This document shows, piece by piece, positions 46,317 to 56,879 of a DNA stretch of 64,000 nucleotides. The stretch covers positions 15,256,001 through 15,320,000 of the forward strand of contig CP142453.1 in the NCBI GenBank assembly GCA_038049695.1. Direction: 5' to 3'. Positions within the stretch are counted from its first letter, which is position 1; each line of letters opens with the position of its first letter. A program made the translations under genes and the position numbers. The stretch is from Cinnamomum chago (taxonomy: Eukaryota > Streptophyta > Magnoliopsida > Laurales > Lauraceae). A model generated the notes under the pieces. That model searched no databases. It was given only the letters and a program-made list of their open reading frames with translations, and was not told the origin of the DNA.

Positions 46317-47330
46317 TAGAGATGTCAAATGGGCCGGCCCGGCCCGGCCCAGCACGCTAGTCAACGGGTCGTGGCCCGGCACCGCCTGGTCAACGGCCCG
46401 GCCCACAAGGCACGGCCCGAGACACGGGCCGAGGTTGTTGGGCCCGTTGGCCCGCCAGGCACGGGCACGCCAGGCCCATGGGCTGGGGGTTCCAGCCCGC
46501 TGGGCACGCTGGAACCGGCCCGCAGCCCGCCAACCCGCCCAACAGAAGAAAGAAAAAAAAAAAAAGAAAGAAAGAAAGAAAGGAAGGAAGAAAGAAAAAA
46601 AAGAAAGAAAGAAAGAAAGAGAAAAAACAAACAAACAAACAAAGAATGAAAGAAAGAAAGAAAAAAAAAACAAAGAAAGAAAGAATGAAAGAATGAAAGA
46701 AAGAAAAAAGAAAGTAAGAAAGAAAGAATGAAAGAAAGAAAGAAAAAAGAAAGTAAGAAAGAAAGAATGAAAGAAAGAAAGAAAAAAAACAAAGAATGAA
46801 AGAAAGAAAGAAAAAAAACAAAGAATGAAAGAAAGAAAGAAAAAAAAAAACAAAGAAAGAATGAAAGAAAGAAAAAAAAACAAAGAAAAAAAGAAAAAAA
46901 AGAATGAAAGAAAGAAAAAAGAAAGAAAGAAAGAATGAATGAAAGAAAGAAAAAGAAAGAATGAAAGAAAGAAAAAAAAAAGAAAGAAAGAAAGAATGAA
47001 AGAAAAAAAGAAAAAAAACAAAGAAAGAAAGAAAAAAAAAGGGAAAGAAAGAAAGAAAGAAAAAAAAAACAAAGAAAGAAAGAAAGAAAGAAAAAAAACA
47101 AAGAAAGAAAGAAAGAATGAATGAAAGAAAGAAAAGAATGAAAGAATGAAAGAAAGAAAGAAAAAAAAGAAAAAAAAAAGAAAAGAAAAAAAAAAAAACA
47201 GACCAGCCCAGCAGGCCCGCCAGCCCGCCCCATGGCGGACCGTGCCGTGCCAGGGGTTTTCCCTGGCGGGCCGGGCTGGCAAGGGTGGGCCGGAGCTGGG
47301 GCGGGCCGTGCCTGGCGTTTGACATCTCTA
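46317..47330. mobile_element. Non-autonomous hAT element with GAAA tract, perfect 8-bp TSD
   Basis: The ends are inverted repeats (TAGAGATGTCAAATGGGCC left; TAGAGATGTCAAACGCCAGG read inward from the right). The flanking duplication GTTCTGAC is perfect (46309-46316 and 47331-47338). GC-rich subterminal blocks flank a tract of about 650 bp of GAAA-type purine sequence. It encodes no transposase and is 1014 bp long. It sits inside a SINE, so it is the younger insertion. Confidence 0.95.
46547..47198. repeat. Polypurine GAAA-rich simple-sequence tract
   Basis: About 650 bp are almost wholly A and G on the plus strand, in GAAA, GAAAA and GAATGAAA units with rare C in ACAAA. Long translated frames here (Lys/Glu/Arg on plus, Phe/Ser on minus) are artefacts of composition. 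Confidence 0.95.
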
Positions 47331-47560
47331 GTTCTGACCACTCGGCCAACCCCTTGGGGTTACTGTGGTCTTCCAACTTGGGTTATGAATTATACATGAT
47401 GTGTCAGTCACTATACATTCATACAGACCTGAGGATGGAGCTTACTGGTTCACATCACAATAACATGGTGTCGCACGTACAATCCTAGTTATAGAATTTT
47501 TTGTGTGAAACTTCATGTTGTGATCTTAAGGTGGCAATGAGAGATCTTGGTTGAATTTAA

Positions 47561-47811
47561 GACCTTGTTTCTTTGGTGGCATTTCTATCGGGCACTCATC
47601 ATGTCCAAGGAATTCTTGGACATGATGTTACACGTTATTCATTAGAATTTCTGAATTCCATGTTTCTTTACTAGTGTTTTTGGATTTCAGCCACTTAGTT
47701 CTCTTTTGACCTTTGGGAATCCAAAAATTTCACTTTCTTTGCAATTTGGTGGAATTCATGGATGCTCAAGCTAAAATGAGCATCCAGGAATTCCAACAAA
47801 GAAACAGGCCC
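47561..47811. mobile_element. Short TIR element (Tourist/PIF-like MITE)
   Basis: The left end GACCTTGTTTCTTTGGTGG and the right end, inward, GGGCCTGTTTCTTTGTTGG are imperfect inverted repeats, about 250 bp apart. The TSD is unclear. A 13-bp-arm palindrome CATCATGTCCAAG/CTTGGACATGATG lies at 47597-47627. Confidence 0.5.
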
Positions 47812-48104
47812 GTCTACATAACACGCATAGGCTCAACTTGAACTGTTTATTAATTGGATTGAAGATATTAACTCAAAAGTTAAAAGAGTCAATCAAAATC
47901 TTTAATTAACTGTCAAGATCAGATTGGATCAAAGGGTTGTAACTGGTAAATTGCAATAAATCAGTTTTGAGTTAGCTGCCAAGTCAAAAATCAAGAATGA
48001 ACAGATATAGGACAAAATTCAATATTAATCAAATTTGAAATGTCAACGGGACGAACCTCCAACTCTAGACTTAACTCAAAATCTAAATATATTTTACATT
48101 TGAG

Positions 48105-48456
48105 AAATATTCAAGTGAGAACTAGTTCTCGAGATTTTTTTTTGCGATGCCCAACTAGCAATCCATCCAAACCTAACAACCAATAGGGAACCCCTCGATA
48201 GTCATTAATTCTAAGGACCGGCACACATCTGAATGGACTGAACCGTTGGATTGAATGTTGAATATTTTTTTGAATATGAAGTTATTAAACTTGTGTGTCA
48301 TGGATGAAGGGGTTATGGGCATGGGTCTTGGGTCAAACTTGATACTTTGAGTTGTCTTACATAGATCTTTCCATACCTCCGGTTCCATCCCCATATGTGG
48401 GCCCCATAAAAAAAGTTCTCAGATAATATGTGAGAACCAATTCTCACCTAAATATT
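48105..48456. mobile_element. MITE related to the one at 31226
   Basis: The ends AAATATTCAAGTGAGAACTA and, inward from the right, AATATTTAGGTGAGAATTGG form inverted repeats of about 25 bp. The interior shares ACCGTTGGAT, ATATGAAGTTATTAA and ATCTTTCCAT with the MITE in AKR2 intron 5. A 9-bp TSD was not clear. Confidence 0.6.
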
Positions 48457-49028
48457 ACAGTTTTATATATTTTGCTTTATCACGTATAAGATAATCAATA
48501 CAATATATCATTAATGTATTTATATATAAATACGATTTTGACCATATTACTTCACTTAGACTTGACATTTGTCCCATAATATTCAAAGTTAAAATATTTT
48601 CCGCAAGCTATTCGTATAATAACGGTGTGATATTGCACAGCGAAGGATATCGCACACTACATTGCATGCTATATCGCACGGTCCCATGATATCACACGGA
48701 CAATTCTGTCTATGTGGGCTCCATAAAAAAAAATTCTCATATAATATGTGAGAACCAATTCTCACCTAAATATTACAGTTTTATATATTTTGCTTTATCA
48801 CATATAAAATAATCAATACAATATATCATTAATGTATTTATATATAAATACGATTTTGACCATATTACTTCACTTAGACTTGACATTTGTCCCATAATAT
48901 TCGAAGTAAAAATATTTTCCGCAAGCTATTCGTATAATAACGGTGTGATATTGCACAGCGAAGGATATCGCACACTACATTGCATGCTATATCGCACGAC
49001 CCTATGATATCACACGGACAATTCTGTC
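48394..49028. repeat. 317-bp tandem duplication
   Basis: Copies at 48394-48710 and 48711-49028 match almost completely, both from TATGTGGGC to AATTCTGTC. The duplication starts inside the right end of the MITE 48105-48456, so it is younger. Units include repeated GATATCGCACAC / TATATCGCACG words. Confidence 0.93.
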
Positions 49029-49104
49029 GGAAATACTTAAACTTTGATCACTCTGGAGTGAATGCTATCTCTAAGTGCAGCTGTACAAATTATATCCCTA
49101 TATC

Positions 49105-49334
49105 TTTTTTTTTTTGCTAACGGAGGGTTCCCAACCATTTGGGCCGAAGTATTCCCTCCGGGCCCTGAGAGAAGCCGGGTAAAACCCCTGTGGCCCCTAG
49201 GTGGTCTCACAAGTAAACTTAACCTTCGGCTCCTGAAGAGGGGGGAACTGGGGGTCGATACCAAGACCTCTAGCTCCGGAAGAAGGAGGAACCGTGATCC
49301 TGACCACTCAGCCAACCCCACCCCTTGGGGTTAC
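49105..49334 (-). mobile_element. tRNA-derived SINE with perfect 16-bp TSD
   Basis: This is an uninterrupted 230-bp copy on the minus strand, with head CCCCAAGGGG...GGTTGGCTGAGTGGTCAG (A box), B-box-like GGTATCGACCCC and a poly-A tail at 49105-49115. The duplication ATTATATCCCTATATC lies at 49089-49104 and 49335-49350. Head and boxes suggest a tRNA origin (Ser/Leu-like GGCYGAGTGG). Confidence 0.92.
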
Positions 49335-49350
49335 ATTATATCCCTATATC

Positions 49351-52300
49351 AATAGGTTAAGAAAAGGGTCCATGCCCATAAAGTTTTCAGAATGGGTCCC
49401 AAAAAGAGAGGCAGCTGAGCAATTGGAGGTCAATGCACCATAAGCAACTGGTTTGGGTTTGGTCGCTCATATCATGATCTACCGCTTCCGATCCTATATA
49501 TAAAATCCTCAAGCCGACTCATTTTACCCTCTCCACAACAGGCCGGGGCTGAAGAGGGAGAAGGAAGCAAAAGATAGGTACAGCTCAGATACGTTCCCTC
49601 TCTCGCAGTTTTTCCTTTTAGCCGGATTCCCTTCCTCTTCCAGATTTGAGCAATTCTAACCAATTTTGTATTAGCATTGAATAAAAAATATATTATCAAA
49701 CTAATCATTCACCTGATTCTTCATAAAACCCTTTTTCTTTTCTTCTTAACGAGATGCTGGAATTCATAGGGCTTGTTTGGTTTGAGCCTGTGGGGTAAGA
49801 GGAGTAGCCATTTGTCCTTGAATAATTCATTTTTCATTGGGTCACACTTACCCATGATTGCGGCGCATTGGGTTAGGTATTCTCCAGTCAATGTGAACCC
49901 AGAGTTTTGCACATATTTCATCCTAACATAGATTTTTTCTCAACTCTTGTGATTGGGGTTGACTTGTGACAATTGGACTGTTATCTCAATTTATGAGTTT
50001 GTTGGGTCTTGTTTCTATCTTGGAAAATGGGGTTTAGATAGGTTTGTTGATTTACATGTAAATCAAGGGTTTATGCATTTGGAGAATCTAAATGATATTT
50101 TCAGTGACATCCCCTCTCATAGTAGGACTTAGGATTTCTTAAACAATAAAGTTGCGAAATAATTCAAATAAATCATAATTCATAATTTTAAAGACTTTTA
50201 AATAATTCACAACTAGACTCTTGAGTAAGTTTCGTGGACCTTCTTTTCCTCCCTCGCATGTCATTAATCAACTCGTGCCGGTCCCTAGCCTGGATAATTG
50301 AGGAGAGGCCTGTGTCAAATTGGTTTGTTTGCTGTATAATAAAACTTGCCAGTTGCCAGTTGCCAGTTGCCACACTTAATTATGGATTTCACTATTTGTG
50401 TGAGGAGTTTGAGAGTAGAACTCTGTTTGCTGACCCTGCATGGATGATGAATGTCGGGTTTTTCTGAATCCTTGCCATGCTATTGTTTGGAAACTGATTT
50501 CTTTACTGGTTAGATCACGTCACCCTTCTGCTATTTTTCTATAGATGGTTGTGTTTGTGGGGTGAGGTGTTAAGAGTAATAAGGGTAAAATGCAGATTTC
50601 ATTTGGGTAGTTCATGGTTAATTAGTGTCTGTGTGACAATGGTTTTTCATTCTTGCCAGTGGCAGCTGTTTACCATTTACATTTGGGTCCATGAGCCACA
50701 ATCCACAATGGCTTGATTGTGGGCAATAAGGAAAAACAAGAAGAAAAACACCTTTGGCCTCATATACATATGCTAAGATAGATTTGTGGAGTAACAAGAA
50801 AGGATGGCACCCGGAATGAGTCCACTGTGGAAGATTTATGGGTTGTAACAACAGAAGGGGAAAACAAAAGGGAACATTTTTTAAGATGGTTTATATATGT
50901 GCTTAGAAGACCGAAAAAACCCTTATGAAGAACTGGAGTTGTGCGGAGTTCAATGAACCAGGACAATGGATTGCCCTATGAGGAGTTGGAATGAAGTAGT
51001 AGAAGCACTATGTTATATTATGAAGTGGATGATAGCATAGCCCTAGATATCAATGAGTTGAGTAGTAGAACTCATAAAGCTGATACTAGAGAGATGCACA
51101 TGGCTAGATGCTAATGGTAAGACATTATTCAAAGCCAAGCATGGGCATTTTGGAAATTTCAATTTTTACTGGAGCATATCCTACTAGTACCAGCCCACCA
51201 ATTTCTGATGAAAATTAAGAACTGCACTAGAAAAGAATAGATATATTAAAAAAAATTATACCACACTAGCATCAATGTAAGCTTATGCTATGTTACTACT
51301 CGGGGGAAAAGAGAGAGTTTCTGTTATGTTAAAAAAAATTCTCGAAAGAATTGATAGGAATATGATGTTGACATAGTTCTTTTCATGGAATTGAAGTGAT
51401 AACTATTGTCAGAAAGCATTTTTCCAGTGCTCTTTTTTTTTTTTTTGATAACTTTTTCCCATGCTCTTTAACAGCCCAATTAATCAAGTTCCCAATTATT
51501 AATATTGCAAATTAATATAATCTATTGGGACAGCTGAGAATTTGTTGAACAACATGATATTCTGGTTCAATTCATTGATGCATTCTCGTATCAGAACTCA
51601 TCAACATCCCAGACAAGCCTATGACTATCTAAATACCCATATTTGTAGCTAATCAGATAAATTATCACCAATTGTTGTATCAATGCAGCCATAAAGCCAA
51701 TGGGTTGATGGATAGTCTGGCAGAAGAGGGGCACATCTTGCAGTGCTATATTGTATTATGTTTGATATATTCTAGACTTAGTTATAAAATTTTATTTACC
51801 ATATAAAAAAAAGAAGTTGCAAAGCCAATTCAAATTCTTGGGAGTTAATTGAATCTTTAAGTGAGGTAGATGGAGTTGGGGTTTTTAAGCATTCGAAAAA
51901 CAAGTGAGGTACAAGGGAACCTAGCAGTTACTGTAGTGATTGGTAACAGAGGTTAGCTCCATCTATACAAATATGGAAAAGTATAAACTTATGTAGTTAC
52001 TCCACTATGCTCCAGAAAAAAGTTTTTCCACTTCAAATGATTATATTAGTGCAATGTCTTGATTGAAGCCCCGTTAAAGCATTTCAAGTGTATATTGTAT
52101 CATTAAATTGCTTTTCCTTTTTCATGAATATAGTCATTCCTTCTCACCAGCAGCGGTGCTCCTTGGAGATGCATTGCTTCTATAACAAGAATTTAGAACT
52201 TAATATTGAGCTTAGACTTGGTCACTATTAAGTATGAGCAACTTGGTTTGCTTGACTAGTTACATGAGAGTTGGTTGAGTCCAAATGACTTGGTAAGGAT

Positions 52301-52470
52301 TTAGTCCAATTTGACTAGACCGAGTCAATTCGGACTCAAATGAAAACTTTTATATCCTATGAAAGAAATGATATATATTGCAATTATAAATTAGCAATGA
52401 AGGGGAGAAAAAAGTCATGTTTGACTTGCACATCATGATGCATCTAGATTTTTTCTTCTTTGGCATACCT
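49351..52470. other. Spacer with possible promoter, no coding gene recognised
   Basis: A TATA-like TCCTATATATAAAATCC (about 49491-49507) is followed by a pyrimidine-rich leader-like stretch and a GT donor-like AGATAG/GTACAG at about 49577. The remaining 2.8 kb shows no conserved protein. The triple TTGCCAG repeat at 50348-50370 is trivial. Confidence 0.4.
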
Positions 52471-52488
52471 AATCTACCTTCCTACTTT

Positions 52489-53251
52489 GGTAGATTTATT
52501 TGGTCAATGGCATTGGCGCTATAATGTTATTCGGGGTAAGATCTTATGGAGGTTAGTAGTGTATGCTACTTGTTGGAAGCTTTGGTTGGAAAGGAATAAT
52601 AGAGTTTTCCAGAATAAGTCTAACTCTGTGATGGAGGTGGTAGAGTCCATGCTGTGGTCTGTATCCGAATGGGTGAGTACGCATAAGGAATTTAATGGTC
52701 TTTCAGTGAAAGATCTTAATAGATCTTGGTCTTCCTTCTTTAAAGCTGGTTGGCGAGTTAAGTCCAGAGTTAGAGTTGCATGGATGAATCCCCCTGCTGG
52801 TGTTCTAAAGTTGAATTTTGATGGTAGCTTTGTGCGTTCTTTGAGAAAGGGAGGGATTGGAATGGAAAGATGGTAAGGAGCTTCTCTAGGCGGATTGACT
52901 CTTCGGATGCTAATGAAACTGAGTTGTTTGCTATTCTTATTGGTTGCTGAGAGTTGCTTCAGATGGCTGGCTATGGTGCTATTCTAGAGGGAGATTCTTT
53001 CTCGATAATTCAGTGGTTTTCTGGTAGTTCTTCTGAGATTGGCAGATTGGGTGGAGGAGGTGCATGATATCTCAAGGAGATTGGGAGCCACCTTCAATCA
53101 TATTCTTAGGGGAGCAAATGCTGTGGCGGATAGTCTTGCTCGTGAAGGAGTTTTAGCTCTACCTTGTCTTTTGATGTTTAGTTATCTTTTCTTCTTTGTT
53201 TCTTTTTTTTTTGATAAATAAATTTTTTACTGTTATAAAAATAAAATAAAA
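52489..53251 (+). mobile_element. 5'-truncated L1-type LINE with TSD
   Basis: The translation carries the ORF2 tail: WKLWLERNNRVFQNK, then an RNase H domain (PPAGVLKLNFDGSF, ETELFAIL, LEGDSFSIIQW, LRGANAVADSLAREGV) in shifting frames with stops, ending in an A-rich tail. An 18-bp flank starting AATCTACCTTCCTA at 52471 recurs at 53252 with one change, so both insertion borders are visible. The frame is broken, so this is a dead copy. Confidence 0.88.
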
Positions 53252-53269
53252 AATCTACCTTCCTAGTTT

Positions 53270-54060
53270 ACCTAAGATAGCCTATTTTTCTTAAGACTGC
53301 TAATGGCCAATACCTCCCTATTTCAACCAGGTAGGCTTGTCAATCCAGCTCTCGGACAAGGGGGCTAGCCGACCCCCAAAAAGCCCTTAAAATGAGGGCT
53401 TTTTTAAAATTCCTAGGACCAGGCTTGTAGAGAATTTTGCAGGCCTTCTAATTTGAGGTAGACCCGGCCCAACCCTTGTATTTTTTTTTATTTTTTAATA
53501 TGTATAATATAAATAGCCTAAAAAACCCTGATAACAGTCGAATAATTGTAAGAAAATGAGGATAAGGGTGGACAGTGATGATATGCATCAATAGCGGCGA
53601 AAAACCCAAAATAAAAAATAATAAGAAAAAACCAATAATTGTAATCAGCATTGATTTCCATTGTTTTTATTTTCTAAATTTCTAACATCTATGGTGCCAA
53701 TAAAATGTTGATCTTTATTTTATTCTTTAATCTATTCAACTACCGTCTCCAAAAAGTTTGATATTTTTAATTTTCCTCTGGATATTTAAATGTGGCAATA
53801 GGGCTAGTTTTAAATTTTATATATGTATTAATCTCTTCGCATTTTTTGAAAGTCTCAGCACATATCTTTACTTTGTTTTCTAAGTTTTAGGCAGTGTCAA
53901 CTATAATTGTATGGCACTCTATCGATGCTCGATGTCAGTTTAGAAAAAAATGTTAAAAATTGGTTTTTTTGTTTGCAGGCCCTGGGCCCTGGCCCTCGAG
54001 GTTAGGGTAAGGGCTTAAGTAGAGCAGGCCCTTCTAGAGCTTCAGCTCACCTGGGCCCTG
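53270..54060. other. GC-word-rich flank of the gag-only element
   Basis: GGCTTGTCAATCCAGCTC (53331) and, beyond the LTR element, GGCTTGTAAAAGGGCCAAGC (inward from about 57310) resemble hAT-family ends, with GGCCC words between. The gag-only element may sit inside an old hAT, but no 8-bp TSD was found. Confidence 0.35.
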
Positions 54061-54407
54061 TGATGCAGGCCCTAGAGTTAGGGCTTGCGTAGATGCCGAA
54101 GCACGTGTCAAAAGACACTTCAAATTATCTCCGCAGAGATTTCTAACACGAGGAACAACCTCTCCCAGCCCCAGGGAAAATCCCAATTTTATTCAACTCC
54201 AAATATGAGATTATCATCTCTACAATGTAATATAAATATGCAAAGTAACTTAGAGCCTAAGAAAACCTAATCTAATAATAGCAACTATTCTAATCAAACT
54301 AGGAAACCAAATAAATTAGAATACTAATCCTAATTACAGTAAAACTGGGAAGCTACTAAAATATGTTGGGTGGGACCATTGGTGGAGTGGTAGCCTGCTT
54401 TGCATCA
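54061..54407 (-). repeat. 3' LTR of gag-only element
   Basis: This is the downstream LTR in element orientation (347 bp), directly preceded by the polypurine tract at about 54408-54418. Divergence from the other LTR could be used to date the insertion. Confidence 0.9.
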
Positions 54408-54443
54408 TTCCCCCCAGGTTGAAAGAAAAGTTCGACCTCAAAC

Positions 54444-56120
54444 TCAAGTCTTTTTCAAATTGCCTCTGTATATATGATGTACATGAAGCACTTCCTTTGT
54501 AGCATGGGCCCTTGATTTCTTCTTTGGTGATTCTGGCTTCTTTGGATGAAGAGTAACTTCTTGTCCACCGTGCATGAAGGTATACGTGTTGTTGCGCATC
54601 CCATGAGTGCCATCCTTGTCATAGATCCATGGGCGACCCAATAGGATATCTCCACTATCCATTGGTAGCACATTGCACCAAATTGTATCTTTGTAATCAT
54701 CACCAACTGAAAAAGTAACGTGGCATGTATGTCGCACTTGCGCTTCATCACATGTCATTAGCCATTTGACAAAGTAGGGATGATTGTGCAAGTAAACCTT
54801 GAACTTCAAGTGATCAACAAGAGTTTGAGAGATAATATTCTCACAACTTCCACCATCAATCACAACTGTACAATTTTGCCCATGTATTTTACCCGTGGAA
54901 CGAAAAATATTTTTCCGTAACCATTTCTTCTCAACAGTGGGTAAAGACTTTTGTTGCACCAAGAGAAGTGCACCCTCTGTTTCAGTTGCTATTTTTTCCA
55001 TTTCATCGGAGTCTTCACTTTTAGTATCATCTTTTGTTTCCGGTTCTTTTGGTGCACCTTCTATTAAATTTATTCTTTTTGGGCATTCAAATGCAAGGTG
55101 ATTCTTTTGCTTACAATGAAAACATGTGAACTTGTTTTGATCTTCAAACTTGGAGGAAAACTTTTCTGAGGAACTGGCACTTGGATTGAAGTCTGGCTTT
55201 GCTGGGGTCTTTTGTGCAGGCCATTTAGAGACGCTAAACTTTCGAGCTTGATAATTAGCAATGTCTTCCGCTTTGATCGCATGTTGGATGATCTCATCAA
55301 CATTATCAAAATTCTTGAAGGTAAGGATATGTTGTATGTCAATGTGCAGCCCATGAAAATATCGATCAACCAACACATCATCATCTTCATTCAAGCCACA
55401 ACGAGCTTGCATGGTTAGGAACTCCTTAGAATATTCAATAACAGTTTTGGAACCTTGTTTCAAATCTTGAAAACTTGAACGGAGATCTCTGGAATAATTC
55501 ACTGGGAGGAATTTTTGCTTCAACAAATTCTTCATCTCGATCCAGGTGTCAACGGGGTCAATATTTTGATTTCTTCTTTTCTTTTGCAACTCGGCCCACC
55601 AAATTGAAGCATAATTGCGAAATCGAGTTGCCACCAGTGTAACCTTATGACCATCCGTCATTGGTTTGTGTGCAAAAATATTTTCAACACACACTAACCA
55701 ATCCATGAATTCATCTGGTTTCAATTTTCCATCATACTCGGGAATCACGAGTTTAATACCCAAATCGCGGTCAACATTGACGGCATGTGGATCTCGTTGA
55801 TTCCGATTATGTCTTCCATCATCTCGATGATCATCCTCACGCCGATTAGTTTCTAAAGTAGTTAATCGGTTTTCAATCCGTGCAAGAGTGTCTTGCATTT
55901 GAACCATCATTGCGGATTGATTAACATTTGCTGATAATTCCGCAACGGTTCCCCCCAAATCATCATCATTATTGGAGGAAGACTCTACTTCTACATGCTT
56001 CTTTGTTGGCATCTTTGTGTAATGCAAATTTAAAATTTGTGATTGACCTGATGTGTAGATTTGCTTGCCAGAAGCACGTAGGTGAAGACAGATATCAAAT
56101 CTGACTTTGTATGAGCCCAA
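54444..56120 (-). CDS. Ty3/gypsy-type gag-protease polyprotein
   Basis: The ORF is 558 codons without interruption; a likely start is Met37 (position 56012), where MPTKKHVEVESSS begins, preceded by a long leader. Order of parts: a coiled-coil-like acidic and Asn-rich N-terminus; a retrotransposon gag domain (EYDGKLKPDEFMDWL, WWAELQKKR, SRDLRSSFQDLKQGSKTV, VDRYFHGL) at about 125-290; a CCHC zinc knuckle (CX2CX4HX4C) at residues 333-346; an acidic linker; then a retropepsin-like domain with VIDGGSCENII (Asp422) and DILLGRPWIYD. The D-G-G form is usual in plant Ty3 elements. The protein should form the virus-like particle and bind RNA. The ORF stops soon after the protease, where RT would normally follow. 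An intact ORF with similar LTRs suggests the copy is not very old. Confidence 0.88.
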   Translation of the reverse strand: MGSYKVRFDICLHLRASGKQIYTSGQSQILNLHYTKMPTKKHVEVESSSNNDDDLGGTVAELSANVNQSAMMVQMQDTLARIENRLTTLETNRREDDHRDDGRHNRNQRDPHAVNVDRDLGIKLVIPEYDGKLKPDEFMDWLVCVENIFAHKPMTDGHKVTLVATRFRNYASIWWAELQKKRRNQNIDPVDTWIEMKNLLKQKFLPVNYSRDLRSSFQDLKQGSKTVIEYSKEFLTMQARCGLNEDDDVLVDRYFHGLHIDIQHILTFKNFDNVDEIIQHAIKAEDIANYQARKFSVSKWPAQKTPAKPDFNPSASSSEKFSSKFEDQNKFTCFHCKQKNHLAFECPKRINLIEGAPKEPETKDDTKSEDSDEMEKIATETEGALLLVQQKSLPTVEKKWLRKNIFRSTGKIHGQNCTVVIDGGSCENIISQTLVDHLKFKVYLHNHPYFVKWLMTCDEAQVRHTCHVTFSVGDDYKDTIWCNVLPMDSGDILLGRPWIYDKDGTHGMRNNTYTFMHGGQEVTLHPKKPESPKKKSRAHATKEVLHVHHIYRGNLKKT

Positions 56121-56865
56121 TATAGCAGCAACAACCTATGGCCGTTGATCTGGTCAAAATCTGGGTCGTTTGATCTGCTGATGATGTGGTAGGATGATGC
56201 CAGCCGTTGGTGCCACTAACGTACTTCATAGGAATGAGGTTGGGTGACTCCTTGTAAATGGGTCGAAATTGACCTGACCTGAAACTTAACCCAACCTGAC
56301 CTGGGCGATAACAAAAGCCTGGGCCTTTGGCTTGCCTTGAGTTCAGCGCTAGAAGAAGAAGAGAAAAGCGGGTTGAAGGTGAAACCCTTCCTGTTGCTCC
56401 AACGAAGAGGAAAATTAAGCAGGCGCTGGCGCTGGCAATGGAGCAGCGGCGATGATGGCTTTGGAGTTCTGGAGAGATTGATGGCCGGCAGTGGAGTGGG
56501 GCAGCGGCAACAACGGTGCCAGGTACTTCCCTTCTCTCTCCTTCCTCTCTTCTTTTCTTTCTTTTCGTTCTACTCTTTCTCTGGCTTCTTCTTTTGCCTG
56601 TTTTTTTTTTTTCTCTGGTTTGGGGTGACGACAACTTTGGGTCTGGTTTTTGCGGGAAGGTTTTTTATTGGTTGGGTTGGAATCTAGGGGTTTCGGTGGC
56701 TGGGGTTCTACTGGAAAGGGATTTTCTGTAGATGTTTTGAGGAAATTGGAATGGGGGCAGCGGATATGGGATGGGATCGTGGTGGTCGTGGGGCGTATGG
56801 ATGATGATGGATGATGGGTAGGCTCCGATTGGTGATCGGAAACGGATCGGAGCGTTGTGATCTTC
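56121..56865 (-). other. Leader of gag-only LTR element
   Basis: About 750 bp lie between the primer site and the gag ORF. It is relatively GC-rich, with simple CT-rich stretches. Several overlapping short ORFs exist on both strands, but none has family features. It likely carries packaging and dimerisation signals. Confidence 0.6.
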
Positions 56866-56877
56866 GCTCTGATACCA
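56866..56877 (-). other. Primer-binding site (initiator tRNA-Met)
   Basis: The minus strand reads TGGTATCAGAGC, the standard plant LTR-element primer site, two bases inside the LTR end. Confidence 0.9.
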
Positions 56878-56879
56878 TC

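Larger units (their letters stand above)
46121..47363 (-). mobile_element. tRNA-derived SINE, split by a hAT element
   Basis: In minus orientation it begins GTAACCCCAAGGGGTTGGC, has an A-box-like GGCCGAGTGGTC, a B-box-like GTATCGACTCC, and ends in an A run (46121-46128). Flanks TGTGATCTTCCAACTT (46105-46120) and TGTGGTCTTCCAACTT (47364-47379) form a 16-bp TSD with one change. Without the hAT element and its TSD it is about 221 bp. It belongs with the copy at 49105-49334. Confidence 0.9.

Noticed and set aside
46041..47376. Long ORFs of up to 413 codons on the minus strand and Lys/Glu/Arg ORFs on the plus strand
   Set aside because: They are translations of the GAAA simple-sequence tract inside a hAT element. 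The residue bias (Phe/Ser/Leu or Lys/Glu) and absence of any domain show they are not genes.
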